Below are positions 8,795 to 16,047 of a stretch of 64,000 nucleotides of DNA, piece after piece (position 1 is the stretch's first letter; every line of letters begins with the position of its first letter). A model generated the notes under the pieces. It saw only the letters and a program-made list of their open reading frames with translations, ran no database searches and was not told where the DNA came from. Where the stretch lies: assembly GCA_014860005.1 (NCBI GenBank), contig JACZKP010000003.1, forward strand, positions 35,415 through 99,414, given 5' to 3'. Source of the stretch: Verrucomicrobiota bacterium (GTDB lineage: Bacteria > Verrucomicrobiota > Verrucomicrobiae > Limisphaerales > UBA11358). The translations under genes and the position numbers were made by a program.

Positions 8795-9469
8795 ATGAAC
8801 ATCTTAATTCGACGGCAAAGCGTCTGGCCTCTCGCCATGCTCGGCGCACTGACAATCATTGTGGCCGCACCCCGGTTTGCCGCGGCGCAAACCGCCGCCG
8901 CGGAAAAGGCCACCCGCGAGCCGGACGTCATCTACGTGCCCACACCCTACGCCGTCGTGAACAAGATGCTGGAGATGGCCGAAGTCAAGAAAGGCGACGT
9001 GGTGTACGACCTGGGTTGTGGCGATGGCCGAATCGTGGTGACGGCCGCCAAGAAGTACGGGGTCAAAGCCGTCGGCTTCGACATTGATCCGCAACGGGTC
9101 AAGGAGGCTTTGGAGAACGTCCGGTCCAACAAGGTCGAACATCTCGTGACCATCAAGCAGCAGGACATCTTCACGCTGGATTTGCGCGAGGCCAGCGTGG
9201 TGACGCTCTACCTGTTGCCGGATTTGAACGTGCGGTTGATGCCGCAACTCGCCAAGCTCAAGAAAGGGTCGCGCATTGTCTCTCATGATTTCGATATGCG
9301 CGGGGCCAAGCCCGTTCAGGTGCATAACATGAACAGCGAAAACAAGGACGGCAACGACGAGGAATACCATGGCGGCTCGCACACCATTTACAAGTGGGTC
9401 GTGCCATGGGAGGCGGAAGGATCGGCACCGCCCGCCAAGGCCGATGGCACGTCGGGCACCAATCCTTGA
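8795..9469 (+). CDS. Exported SAM-dependent methyltransferase-like protein
   Basis: A 224-residue protein with a clear signal peptide (SVWPLAMLGALTIIVAAPRFAAAQ, cleavage near residue 32) followed by a class I methyltransferase fold. The SAM motif is VVYDLGCGDGRIVVTAAKKYG, then GFDIDPQRVKEA and VTLYLLPDLN. The combination of signal peptide and Rossmann SAM site is odd, since SAM is not expected in the periplasm, but a family with this layout occurs in Planctomycetes and Verrucomicrobia. The C-terminal 20 residues are low-complexity (PPAKADGTSGTNP). Substrate unknown. Confidence 0.8.
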   Translation: MNILIRRQSVWPLAMLGALTIIVAAPRFAAAQTAAAEKATREPDVIYVPTPYAVVNKMLEMAEVKKGDVVYDLGCGDGRIVVTAAKKYGVKAVGFDIDPQRVKEALENVRSNKVEHLVTIKQQDIFTLDLREASVVTLYLLPDLNVRLMPQLAKLKKGSRIVSHDFDMRGAKPVQVHNMNSENKDGNDEEYHGGSHTIYKWVVPWEAEGSAPPAKADGTSGTNP

Positions 9470-9595
9470 AGGCGCGGACTCAGGAAAGAATGGCAGCCAG
9501 GCTGCCGGGCGGCGGGGTTGGGGGCAGCCGGCGGCGGCGGTGAATTGATTGGATGCGAAGTTGACGCGGCGTTGCCGTCCGCGGAAGCTTGAACC

Positions 9596-10504
9596 ATGAA
9601 AACATATCTGCTCCTTCCATTGATTCTGGGACTGGGAATTCAAATGTCCGCTCAATCTCCCACCGATGCCTCCGCCGTCGTCGCGTCCGGCGCGAAAGTT
9701 GAAAAGCTCGCGGGCGATTTCAAATTCACTGAAGGCCCGACCGCCGACAAGGCGGGCAACGTCTTCTTCACCGACCAGCCGAACAACCGCATCCTGAAAT
9801 GGAGCGTGGACGGCCAGCTCTCCACGTTCATGCAGCCGGCGGGTCGCGCGAACGGCATGTTCTTCGACGCACAGGGCAATCTCATCGCCTGCGCGGATGA
9901 AAAGATGGAGTTGTGGTCCATCACCCCCGACGGCAAACACACCGTGCTGGCAAAGGAATTCGAGGGCAAACCGCTCAACGGGCCGAACGACGTCTGGGTG
10001 CGCGCGGACGGCAGCCTGTTTTTCACCGACCCGTTCTACAAACGCCCGTGGTGGACGCACAACGATCCGCCGCAGGGCACGCAGCAGGTTTATTTCCTGA
10101 GCGCCGACCGCAAAACGCTCAAGCGCGTGACCACGGACCTCGAACAACCCAACGGCATCATCGGCACGCCGGACGGCAAGACGCTCTACGTGGCGGACAT
10201 TCGCGCCCGCAAGACGTACCGCTACGACATCCAACCCGACGGCACACTGGCCAACAAACACCTGCATTGCGAACTCGGCTCCGACGGCATGACACTCGAC
10301 ACCGAGGGCAACCTCTACCTCACTGGTCGCGGCGTGACCGTGTTCGACAAGGCAGGCAAACAGATTGCGCAGATTGCCGTGCCAGAATCGTGGACCGCGA
10401 ACGTCAGCTTCGGCGGCAAGGATCACAAGACGCTGTTCATCACCGCGAGCACGGGGCTTTACTCGATTCAAACCAAGTATCGCGGAGCGAATGCGGCAAA
10501 GTGA
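9596..10504 (+). CDS. SMP-30/gluconolactonase/LRE family hydrolase, exported
   Basis: A 302-residue protein with a signal peptide (YLLLPLILGLGIQMSAQ, cleavage near residue 20). The mature part is a six-bladed SMP-30 propeller with the metal ligands' context: FKFTEGPTADKAGNVFFTDQ (Glu ligand), RANGMFFDAQGNLIAC, PLNGPNDVWVRADGSLFFTDP (Asn and Asp region), DLEQPNGIIGTPDGKTLYVAD, LGSDGMTLDTEGNLYLTG. Such proteins hydrolyse sugar lactones in the periplasm using a divalent metal. It follows the methyltransferase gene by 126 bp; a GC-rich spacer with inverted-repeat character (GGCAGCCAGGCTGCC) separates them. Confidence 0.88.
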   Translation: MKTYLLLPLILGLGIQMSAQSPTDASAVVASGAKVEKLAGDFKFTEGPTADKAGNVFFTDQPNNRILKWSVDGQLSTFMQPAGRANGMFFDAQGNLIACADEKMELWSITPDGKHTVLAKEFEGKPLNGPNDVWVRADGSLFFTDPFYKRPWWTHNDPPQGTQQVYFLSADRKTLKRVTTDLEQPNGIIGTPDGKTLYVADIRARKTYRYDIQPDGTLANKHLHCELGSDGMTLDTEGNLYLTGRGVTVFDKAGKQIAQIAVPESWTANVSFGGKDHKTLFITASTGLYSIQTKYRGANAAK

Positions 10505-10513
10505 CGAGCTAAA

Positions 10514-10529
10514 CCCCTCATAAAAGGGG
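10514..10529 (+). terminator. Possible weak stem-loop after the lactonase gene
   Basis: CCCCT and AGGGG form a 5-bp stem around CATAAA ten bases after the stop codon. There is no T-tract, so intrinsic termination is doubtful. Confidence 0.25.
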
Positions 10530-10588
10530 AACCCGTCGTGACGTTGGATAAAGGGTCGGTTTGTAATCGCGCGTTGACTTCCTCATGT

Positions 10589-10606
10589 CAGACATCATGA
10601 TGCCTG
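10589..10606. promoter_or_regulatory. Candidate VapB operator palindrome
   Basis: CAGACATCATGATGCCTG is an 18-bp inverted repeat with one mismatched pair and a perfect CATCATGATG core, ending one base before the GTG start of the antitoxin. VapB-type antitoxins usually bind such palindromes to repress their own operon. A TTGACT at 10574-10579 with CATGAT at 10596-10601 could be the promoter it overlaps. Confidence 0.5.
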
Positions 10607-10607
10607 T

Positions 10608-10853
10608 GTGAGAACCACGTTGACGCTTGATCCGGACATCGCGGCCAAGGCAAAAAAAGGCGCCGCCAAACTGCGCAAGCCATTCAAGGAAGTGATCAAC
10701 GCGGCGCTGCGCGTGGGCTTGGATGAAATCCTGGCGCCGCCCGCCGCGAAACCTTACCGCACCAAGCCGCGCCCGCTCGGTCTGCGCCGGGGCTTCAGCT
10801 ACGACAACATTTCCGAACTGATCGCCGCCGCCGAGGGAGAAGACCATCAATGA
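10608..10853 (+). CDS. vapB: VapB-type antitoxin
   Basis: An 81-residue protein starting with GTG (MRTTLTLDPDIAAKAKKGAA). The N-terminal strand-helix-helix pattern (TTLTLDPDIAAKAKKGAAKL, then KEVINAALRVGLDE) is the ribbon-helix-helix DNA-binding domain common to VapB/DUF2191 antitoxins. The C-terminal half (YDNISELIAAAEGEDH) would wrap around the toxin. It overlaps the toxin gene by four bases (ATGA), so the two are translationally coupled. Autoregulation through the palindrome directly upstream is likely. Confidence 0.85.
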   Translation: MRTTLTLDPDIAAKAKKGAAKLRKPFKEVINAALRVGLDEILAPPAAKPYRTKPRPLGLRRGFSYDNISELIAAAEGEDHQ

Positions 10854-11281
10854 TCCTCGTGGATGCCAATCTTCTGCTTTACGCCGAGGACAGTTTGTCC
10901 GAACACCACGCAGCGGCCCGTACCTGGTGGGATGTCCAACTCAGCGGTTCTGAGCCGGTGGGTTTATGCTGGCCGGTCCTCAACGCCTTCATCCGCATCG
11001 GCACTAATCCCCGGCTGCACCATCGCCCGCTTACCCTCAAGGAAGCCACCGAGCGCGTGCAGAGTTGGTTCGACCAGTCGTGCGTGCGCATCGTTCAGCC
11101 AACCGAACAGCACTGGACGCTTTTTCAACAAATGCTGCGCAGCGGGAATGCGGTGGGCAACCTGGTTTCCGACGCCCACCTCGCGGCGCTCGCGGTGGAG
11201 CACAACTCCGTGTTGCACTCGACCGACGCCGACTTCTCGCGTTTTCGAGGACTCAAATGGAAGAACCCCATTGCCGGGTGA
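10850..11281 (+). CDS. vapC: VapC PIN-domain toxin
   Basis: A 143-residue PIN protein. The acidic residues expected for the Mg-dependent RNase site are present: MILVDANLLLYAED (first Asp), the Glu of LTLKEATERV region, and GNLVSDAHLAALAVEHNSVLHSTDADFSRF (last Asp cluster). PIN toxins of this type cleave tRNA or rRNA when freed from the antitoxin. The start overlaps the antitoxin stop. The pair stands alone, upstream of an ADP-ribose related gene, and is one of three toxin-antitoxin pairs in the window. Confidence 0.88.
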   Translation: MILVDANLLLYAEDSLSEHHAAARTWWDVQLSGSEPVGLCWPVLNAFIRIGTNPRLHHRPLTLKEATERVQSWFDQSCVRIVQPTEQHWTLFQQMLRSGNAVGNLVSDAHLAALAVEHNSVLHSTDADFSRFRGLKWKNPIAG

Positions 11282-11289
11282 ACGCAGTC

Positions 11290-11442
11290 ATGCTCCGCAA
11301 CGGCGGAATCAGCAGCGGCAGCAAACCCGACACTGACGCGACGAAGAAAGTGCCCGGCGAAGGGTTCAAACGCCACTGGCCGCCGCTCATCAAGAGGGAT
11401 GCGGCGGTGAAGGCGAAGGTGGTGAAACTGTTCAACCCGTAG
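11290..11442 (+). CDS. Small ORF, unknown (possible leader or remnant)
   Basis: A 50-codon frame starting ATG just after the vapC stop and ending eight bases before the next start. The peptide is basic (GEGFKRHWPPLIKRDAAVKA). I recognise no family; it may be a spurious frame or the tail of a lost gene. Confidence 0.25.
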   Translation: MLRNGGISSGSKPDTDATKKVPGEGFKRHWPPLIKRDAAVKAKVVKLFNP

Positions 11443-11450
11443 CTGCCGAC

Positions 11451-12812
11451 GTGAAAACACTTCTCCTGTTGGAAGACAACGAAGAGCGAATCACCGCGTT
11501 TGAATCGGTGGTTCGCGAACTCGGTGCTGATTGGCAATTGCGTGTGTGGCGCGATGCCCCGGCAATGGTCGCCGAGTGTGAGGAGTTTTTCGACAGCACC
11601 CACCTTGTCTCGCTCGACCACGATTTGAATCCCCAGCCCGGTGCGACTCGCGACCCGGGCACGGGTTTGGACGTGGCGAAGCTGCTCGCCAGCCACTTTG
11701 CGTTTTGCCCTGTCATCATCCACTCCACAAACGCAGACCGCGCATGGTCGATGCACAACGAGTTGAGATTTGCGGGTTGGACTGTGGATCGTGTCGGGCC
11801 AATCGGTGACGATTGGGTTGGCAAACTTTGGCTGCCGAAAGCCCGCGAACTGCTGGCGTCTTCGGAGCGTCGCGAAGTCTTCCGCCGACCACATGACCAT
11901 TCTGCGAGGATGCAGCGCGCTTTGCTCTCGCTCGAAGGTCTAGCCATCGGAGACGCCGTCGGCGAGATGCTCGCTTATCGCCACGCGGACGCGGCTCGAA
12001 TAATTGAAAGCGGATTGCCTTCCGGCCCGTGGTTTCACACCGACGATACAGAGATGGCGCTCTCGATTGTCGAAGTGCTGAAACTTTACGGTTATGTTCA
12101 TCAAGACGCCCTCGCCCGGCGATTTGCCTGGCGATTTGAGCGCGAGCCGGATCGTGGTTACGGCCGCATGACGCGAATCCAATTGAGCGAAATCATCCGG
12201 GGTGGCGACTGGCGTCAGGGCGCGGCTTCTGCGTTTGGCGGGCAAGGCTCGATGGGAAACGGCGGCGCAATGCGAGTCGCTCCGCTCGGCGCTTACTTCG
12301 CAGATGATTTGCCTCGCACGGTTGAGGAAGCGCGCGCTTCCGCACTCGTCACTCACACTCACACCGAAGGTGTTGCTGGCACGATAGCCATCGCCGTCGC
12401 TGCCGCGATGGCTTGGCGGTTGCGAGAAGACAATTCGTCGGCGCGCATTTCCAAGTTGTTCGAGGCCGTTCTCGACTCCACGCCTGAGAGCAAAGTCCGT
12501 CGCGGGATTCTCATCGCATCTCAAACACCGGTGACAATTCCAGTTGAGGCTGTCGCAAAAGCCCTCGGGAATGGTTCGCTCGTGACCGCTCCAGACACCG
12601 TGCCGTTCGCGCTGTGGTGTGCCGCACTTCACCTCGGCAATTACGTCGAATCTCTTGCGTTGACGATTTCAGGTGATGGAGACTGCGACACAAACGCCGC
12701 GATTGTCGGTGGAATTGTCGCGCTGTCGGTTGGTCAAAATGGGATTCCATTCGAATGGCGGAAACAGAAAGAGCCGCTGCCCTTTAGTAACCTCGAAGCA
12801 CTGAAGGAATGA
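11451..12812 (+). CDS. Cyclic-phosphate-processing receiver (cREC) fused to ADP-ribosylglycohydrolase
   Basis: A 453-residue two-domain protein starting with GTG. Residues 1-140 resemble the cREC receiver-like domain linked to RNA end processing: LLLLEDNEERI at 4-14, LVSLDHDLNP at 52-61, and CPVIIHSTNADRAWSMHNEL at 86-105. Residues 152-453 are a complete ADP-ribosylglycohydrolase (DraG/ARH fold): GDAVGE at 167-172, TDDTEM at 197-202, GNGGAMR at 269-275, HTHTEGVAG at 302-310 and the Mg-binding SGDGDCDTNAA at 407-417. The expected job is removing ADP-ribose from a protein or nucleic acid, with the receiver domain perhaps acting on a cyclic-phosphate end. The start of a pnuC gene overlaps the stop (ATGA), tying the locus to NAD precursor uptake. 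The fusion looks intact. Confidence 0.8.
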   Translation: MKTLLLLEDNEERITAFESVVRELGADWQLRVWRDAPAMVAECEEFFDSTHLVSLDHDLNPQPGATRDPGTGLDVAKLLASHFAFCPVIIHSTNADRAWSMHNELRFAGWTVDRVGPIGDDWVGKLWLPKARELLASSERREVFRRPHDHSARMQRALLSLEGLAIGDAVGEMLAYRHADAARIIESGLPSGPWFHTDDTEMALSIVEVLKLYGYVHQDALARRFAWRFEREPDRGYGRMTRIQLSEIIRGGDWRQGAASAFGGQGSMGNGGAMRVAPLGAYFADDLPRTVEEARASALVTHTHTEGVAGTIAIAVAAAMAWRLREDNSSARISKLFEAVLDSTPESKVRRGILIASQTPVTIPVEAVAKALGNGSLVTAPDTVPFALWCAALHLGNYVESLALTISGDGDCDTNAAIVGGIVALSVGQNGIPFEWRKQKEPLPFSNLEALKE

Positions 12813-12963
12813 GCAACAGCGTGGAAATCGCGGCCAACGTATTGAATGCCGCCTCAATTGTGCTTGCAGCGCGAAACAGCTTGCACACTTGGTGGGTTGG
12901 AATTGTCGGTTGTGTTCTGTTTGGCCTGGTATTTTTCGGCACACATCTTTACGCAGACGTCAA
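12809..12963 (+). pseudogene. pnuC: pnuC, truncated nicotinamide riboside transporter
   Basis: The first 50 or so codons (MSNSVEIAANVLNAASIVLA, then NSLHTWWVGIVGCVLFGLVF and HLYADV) are an excellent PnuC N-terminus with two membrane segments and the aromatic HTWWVG motif. After YADV the similarity ends; a full PnuC is about 200 residues with seven segments. The frame stays open to 13414 but runs through a repeat and into argB, so that part is not PnuC. The start overlaps the preceding stop, so the intact ancestor was in an operon with the cREC-ADP-ribosylglycohydrolase. Confidence 0.7.
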
Positions 12964-13052
12964 CCGCGGCGCGGTTGCGGCCATTCCCGTCCGTCCATCA
13001 CGCGCGACATTCGTTACGGCGGCATTGCGGTTGATGATTGGTTTCACGATGA

Positions 13053-13084
13053 CCCAAGGTAGGCGCTGGCGCGCCAACCTTGGG
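13053..13084. repeat. Palindromic dispersed-repeat element between pnuC remnant and argB
   Basis: CCCAAGGTAGGCGC and GCGCCAACCTTGGG form 14-bp arms with one mismatch around TGGC. The sequence just after it (GGGCACAAACCCGTTGGGAT) is of a type I recall from intergenic repeats of Planctomycetes and Verrucomicrobia, where one frame reads QPW...NPVGI. The 13085-13329 stretch holds no gene that I can support. Confidence 0.5.
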
Positions 13085-13329
13085 CTGAGGGCACAAACCC
13101 GTTGGGATTCCAAAAGGCTTCGCGCTCGCGACCAACGTCATGTTGCTTATGCAATACAAACTTGTCTTTTGTCATTCGTAGACTGCCCCGGTTATTCGGG
13201 GTTGAACGCGTTCGCTCTGTCGTTGCTGCGGCAAGACGGGCCAACCCGCATCGCCACGCTTTGCGGTAAAATAGAAATTCCCTGTTTCATCCAGGGTTTA
13301 TCTGTGGCTAAATCTTCACGCGTTAAACA

Positions 13330-14211
13330 ATGCAAGACCTTATTGCCAAAGCCACGACGCTGCTGGAAGCGTTGCCGTACATCCAGAAATTCAGCGGCGA
13401 AACGTTCGTCGTGAAATACGGCGGGTCGTTCATGGACTCGCCCGATCCTGGCGTGCGCCAGAGCGTGGCGCGCGACATTGTGTTTCTGGAAGCCGTTGAG
13501 ATCAATCCGGTCGTCGTTCACGGCGGCGGCAAGGCCATCACGCGCGCGATGGAGAAGGCTGGCCTCAAAGCGAACTTTATCCAAGGGATGCGCGTCACCG
13601 ACGAACCGACGGTGGCAGTGGTGGATCAAGTGCTCTCGCGTGAAATCAATCCAGAGGTCGTGGCCACCATCAATTCACTCGGCGGCGTGGCGAAGGGTTT
13701 TGCCGGACCGGAGATTTTCCGTTGTCGCAAGCTGCTGCTCGACGACAAGGAAAAGCCGGGCGCGAAGATTGACGTGGGTTATGTAGGTGAAGTCATCGGG
13801 GTGAACACCGCGCCGTTGCTGGAGTGCATTGCCCAGGGCATCACGCCGGTCATCAGTCCCACGGCGCGCGGCGAGGACGGAAAGATTTACAACTGCAACG
13901 CCGACGTGGCCGCCGCACAGGCCGCCATTGCGCTCAAAGCGAAGCGACTGGTTTTCATGAGTGATGTACCCGGTTTGATGCGCGATCCGAAAGACCCGGC
14001 CACGCTCATCGCGCATCTCCAGACGACCGAAGTGCCCGGCCTGAAAGCCGCGGGCATCGTGGACAAAGGCATGATTCCGAAGGTGGACAGCGCCGTCGCG
14101 GCGATCAAATCCGGCGTGGAGAAGGTTTCGCTCGTGGATGGCCGGGTGCCGCACGCGGTCTTGCTGGAAATATTCACGGACGCCGGCGTGGGGACGGAGG
14201 TTGTCCTTTAG
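13330..14211 (+). CDS. argB: Acetylglutamate kinase
   Basis: A 293-residue protein of normal ArgB length. Motifs: FVVKYGGSFMD (phosphate-binding glycine loop), NPVVVHGGGKAITRAMEKAGL, FIQGMRVTDEPT, CNADVAAAQAAIALKAKRLVFMSDVPGLM and the C-terminal GMIPKVDSAVAAIKSGVEKV (Lys that stabilises the transition state). It phosphorylates N-acetyl-L-glutamate in the second step of arginine synthesis in the cytosol. It lies upstream of argD and argF on the same strand but is separated from them by two unrelated genes, one on the opposite strand. Confidence 0.95.
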   Translation: MQDLIAKATTLLEALPYIQKFSGETFVVKYGGSFMDSPDPGVRQSVARDIVFLEAVEINPVVVHGGGKAITRAMEKAGLKANFIQGMRVTDEPTVAVVDQVLSREINPEVVATINSLGGVAKGFAGPEIFRCRKLLLDDKEKPGAKIDVGYVGEVIGVNTAPLLECIAQGITPVISPTARGEDGKIYNCNADVAAAQAAIALKAKRLVFMSDVPGLMRDPKDPATLIAHLQTTEVPGLKAAGIVDKGMIPKVDSAVAAIKSGVEKVSLVDGRVPHAVLLEIFTDAGVGTEVVL

Positions 14212-14242
14212 CGGCCCTCACGCCTCGCGTCGGAGGCGCGCT

Positions 14243-15211
14243 TCACGCTGCGCCGCCGAACCAGGGGCGGGTTCGCAAGGAACTTGACCGCGCGGTGGCG
14301 TCAATGACCCGCTTGGCCAGCTTCGCATTCTCGGCGATTTGCCAGTCGAACATGCCGACCAGGATGAAATCCGCGCCGTTATTGATGGCGTGAGGGAACG
14401 CCGAACGCGGCGGCAACGCGCCCGCCGCCAGAATCTTGAAGGCGATCCAGGGCTTCTTCACTTTGGCCATGAACTCCACCACCGTTTGCGGATCGCGGCA
14501 CCAGTAATTGTCGTTCTGGCCCACTGCGGCCGTCGCCCCGGTTTGCGGCGCGGTGAAGTAGTCGTGCGTGTGGAAAGTACTCTGGTAGAAATCCACGTCG
14601 AGTTTGCGGCGCTCACATTCCACCACCACGCCAAAGTCGTGGGCGGCGACACCAGCCACGCGTTTCAGCGACCGGATCAACTGCACGGTCTCGCCGACTT
14701 TCTCGAACCGGCCTTGTGCCAGAAGCCCCTCGGCGTTGTCGCCCGTGATATGAACGCCCACCGCGCCTTCATCCACCGCGCGGTGGATTTGCGAATAGCC
14801 GCCATTGGAATCGAGTCTGATTTGGGCAATCCACTTCATCTTCCCACCCCGTTTCCAGTGGTTAAAAATGTGCGAGTTGTCGTCCATCACCCAGGTATTG
14901 ATGACGTTGATGCCGTTGGCTTCGGCGGTTTGGAGGGTTTCGGCGATCTTCATCTCGGTGTTGTAACGACGCATGAGGGTGGACACATAACGCAAATCGC
15001 GCGCGTGCGCGTGGCCGGAGATGAGGTTGCCGCCGAGCATGAGGCGGCTCAATTCCACACCGCCAATCCAGCCCATCGGCAGCGCTGCAGACTGCACGGT
15101 TGCCGAAGCCGCTGGTGGTTCGCCTGGCTCGGCGCGCAACAGCGCGGGCAGCGTGGCGGCGGCCAACGCGGAAGTTCTTACGAAGTCACGACGGCTGACT
15201 GACTTTTTCAT
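14243..15211 (-). CDS. Tat-exported protein, aldolase/oxidoreductase-like, unknown
   Basis: The start is placed at ATG 15211 because MKKSVSRRDFVRTSALAAAT is a textbook twin-arginine signal (SRRDFV) with a hydrophobic stretch and an A-A-T/L-L-R-A end. The mature protein (322 residues in total) has VELSRLMLGGNLISGHAHARDL and later GVHITGDNAEGL, PWIAFKILAAGALPPRSAF and NNGADFILVGMFDWQIAEN, which suggests a TIM-barrel related to aldo-keto reductases. I do not recognise a named family. Tat export implies folding before export, perhaps with a cofactor. It converges on argB with 31 bp between the stops. Confidence 0.65.
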   Translation of the reverse strand: MKKSVSRRDFVRTSALAAATLPALLRAEPGEPPAASATVQSAALPMGWIGGVELSRLMLGGNLISGHAHARDLRYVSTLMRRYNTEMKIAETLQTAEANGINVINTWVMDDNSHIFNHWKRGGKMKWIAQIRLDSNGGYSQIHRAVDEGAVGVHITGDNAEGLLAQGRFEKVGETVQLIRSLKRVAGVAAHDFGVVVECERRKLDVDFYQSTFHTHDYFTAPQTGATAAVGQNDNYWCRDPQTVVEFMAKVKKPWIAFKILAAGALPPRSAFPHAINNGADFILVGMFDWQIAENAKLAKRVIDATARSSSLRTRPWFGGAA

Positions 15212-15376
15212 GGCAGGATGTAGTTGTTGGTTCACCCGGAAGCACCCGAAGCAACAAGAGCACAGGCCAGTTTGAATTTCAACCTCGATTTTCTTACGGC
15301 AGCCTTCCTTACTGGGTTGACGGAGGTGGTTATCAATTGAATTGAAGCCCGCATCCAGAGATGCAATTCTCTCACC

Positions 15377-15943
15377 GTGACGAATTTGGACGCCCATGTC
15401 CTGCGAGAGAATACCGGAACTTCCGGCGTGCTGGAGTCTGCTCGCACGGCCGTGGCGGTGCTGGCGGACCACGACATCCCGCACTTGATCGTGGGCGGCG
15501 TGGCGGTGCAGGAGCACGGCTATCCGCGCGTGACAATTGACGTGGATGTGGTTGTGCCGGATGTGTTGGAGGCGGTGGAATTTCTCACGGCCAGTCTGAC
15601 CGGGCCGTTCCATCGCGTGCCGGAGGTTCACGACCGGGTGGAGGACCGGCGCAACGGCGTGTTTATTGACTTGCTGCCGGCGGGAAAGGTTTTGCGACGC
15701 GGCTGCAAAGTCCCATTTCCCCAGCCAGGCAAAGTTGCCGAGGAGTTGCAGATCGTGAAGCTGGAGGAACTCATTTCACTCAAGCTGGACAGTTGGTCGA
15801 ACAATCCCGCGAAACGTTTGCGCGACAAGGCGGACGTTACCGAACTCATCCTACGCTGCAAGTTACCGCGCGACCTGGCTGTGGACCCGGCGGTCAAGAC
15901 ACTCTACCTCGAAACATGGGACGCCCTCCAAGCCGAGCAGTGA
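15377..15943 (+). CDS. Nucleotidyltransferase-fold protein (AbiEii/DUF6036-like)
   Basis: A 188-residue protein with a GTG start. The signature IPHLIVGGVAVQEHGYPRVTIDVDVVVPD has the GG...R.T.D.D pattern of minimal nucleotidyltransferases (AbiEii-type), and LKLEELISLKLDSW with KRLRDKADVTELI follows the usual downstream pattern of that group. Such proteins include toxin halves that modify tRNA and stand-alone members with unknown roles. No obvious partner antitoxin lies beside it; the neighbours are a Tat protein and argD. A stand-alone or orphan role is inferred. Confidence 0.65.
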   Translation: MTNLDAHVLRENTGTSGVLESARTAVAVLADHDIPHLIVGGVAVQEHGYPRVTIDVDVVVPDVLEAVEFLTASLTGPFHRVPEVHDRVEDRRNGVFIDLLPAGKVLRRGCKVPFPQPGKVAEELQIVKLEELISLKLDSWSNNPAKRLRDKADVTELILRCKLPRDLAVDPAVKTLYLETWDALQAEQ

Positions 15944-16047
15944 ATTCACCAGTTACTTTACGGTTCACGATTGGAAGTTCTCGATTCGCGCCGTGCGTCG
16001 TGAAGTCGAGCTGGAATCGGCAATCGTAAAACGAATCTCGTAAAATC

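Noticed and set aside
8804..10471. 555-codon minus-strand ORF
   Set aside because: It runs antisense through both the methyltransferase and the SMP-30 genes, whose motifs are on the plus strand.
10608..11281. vapBC as part of the ADP-ribose locus
   Set aside because: The pair has its own operator-like palindrome and a non-coding gap or doubtful small ORF before the cREC gene, so functional linkage is not supported.
12964..13414. Continuation of the pnuC frame into argB
   Set aside because: Not PnuC-like, crosses a palindrome and overlaps the argB start in another frame.
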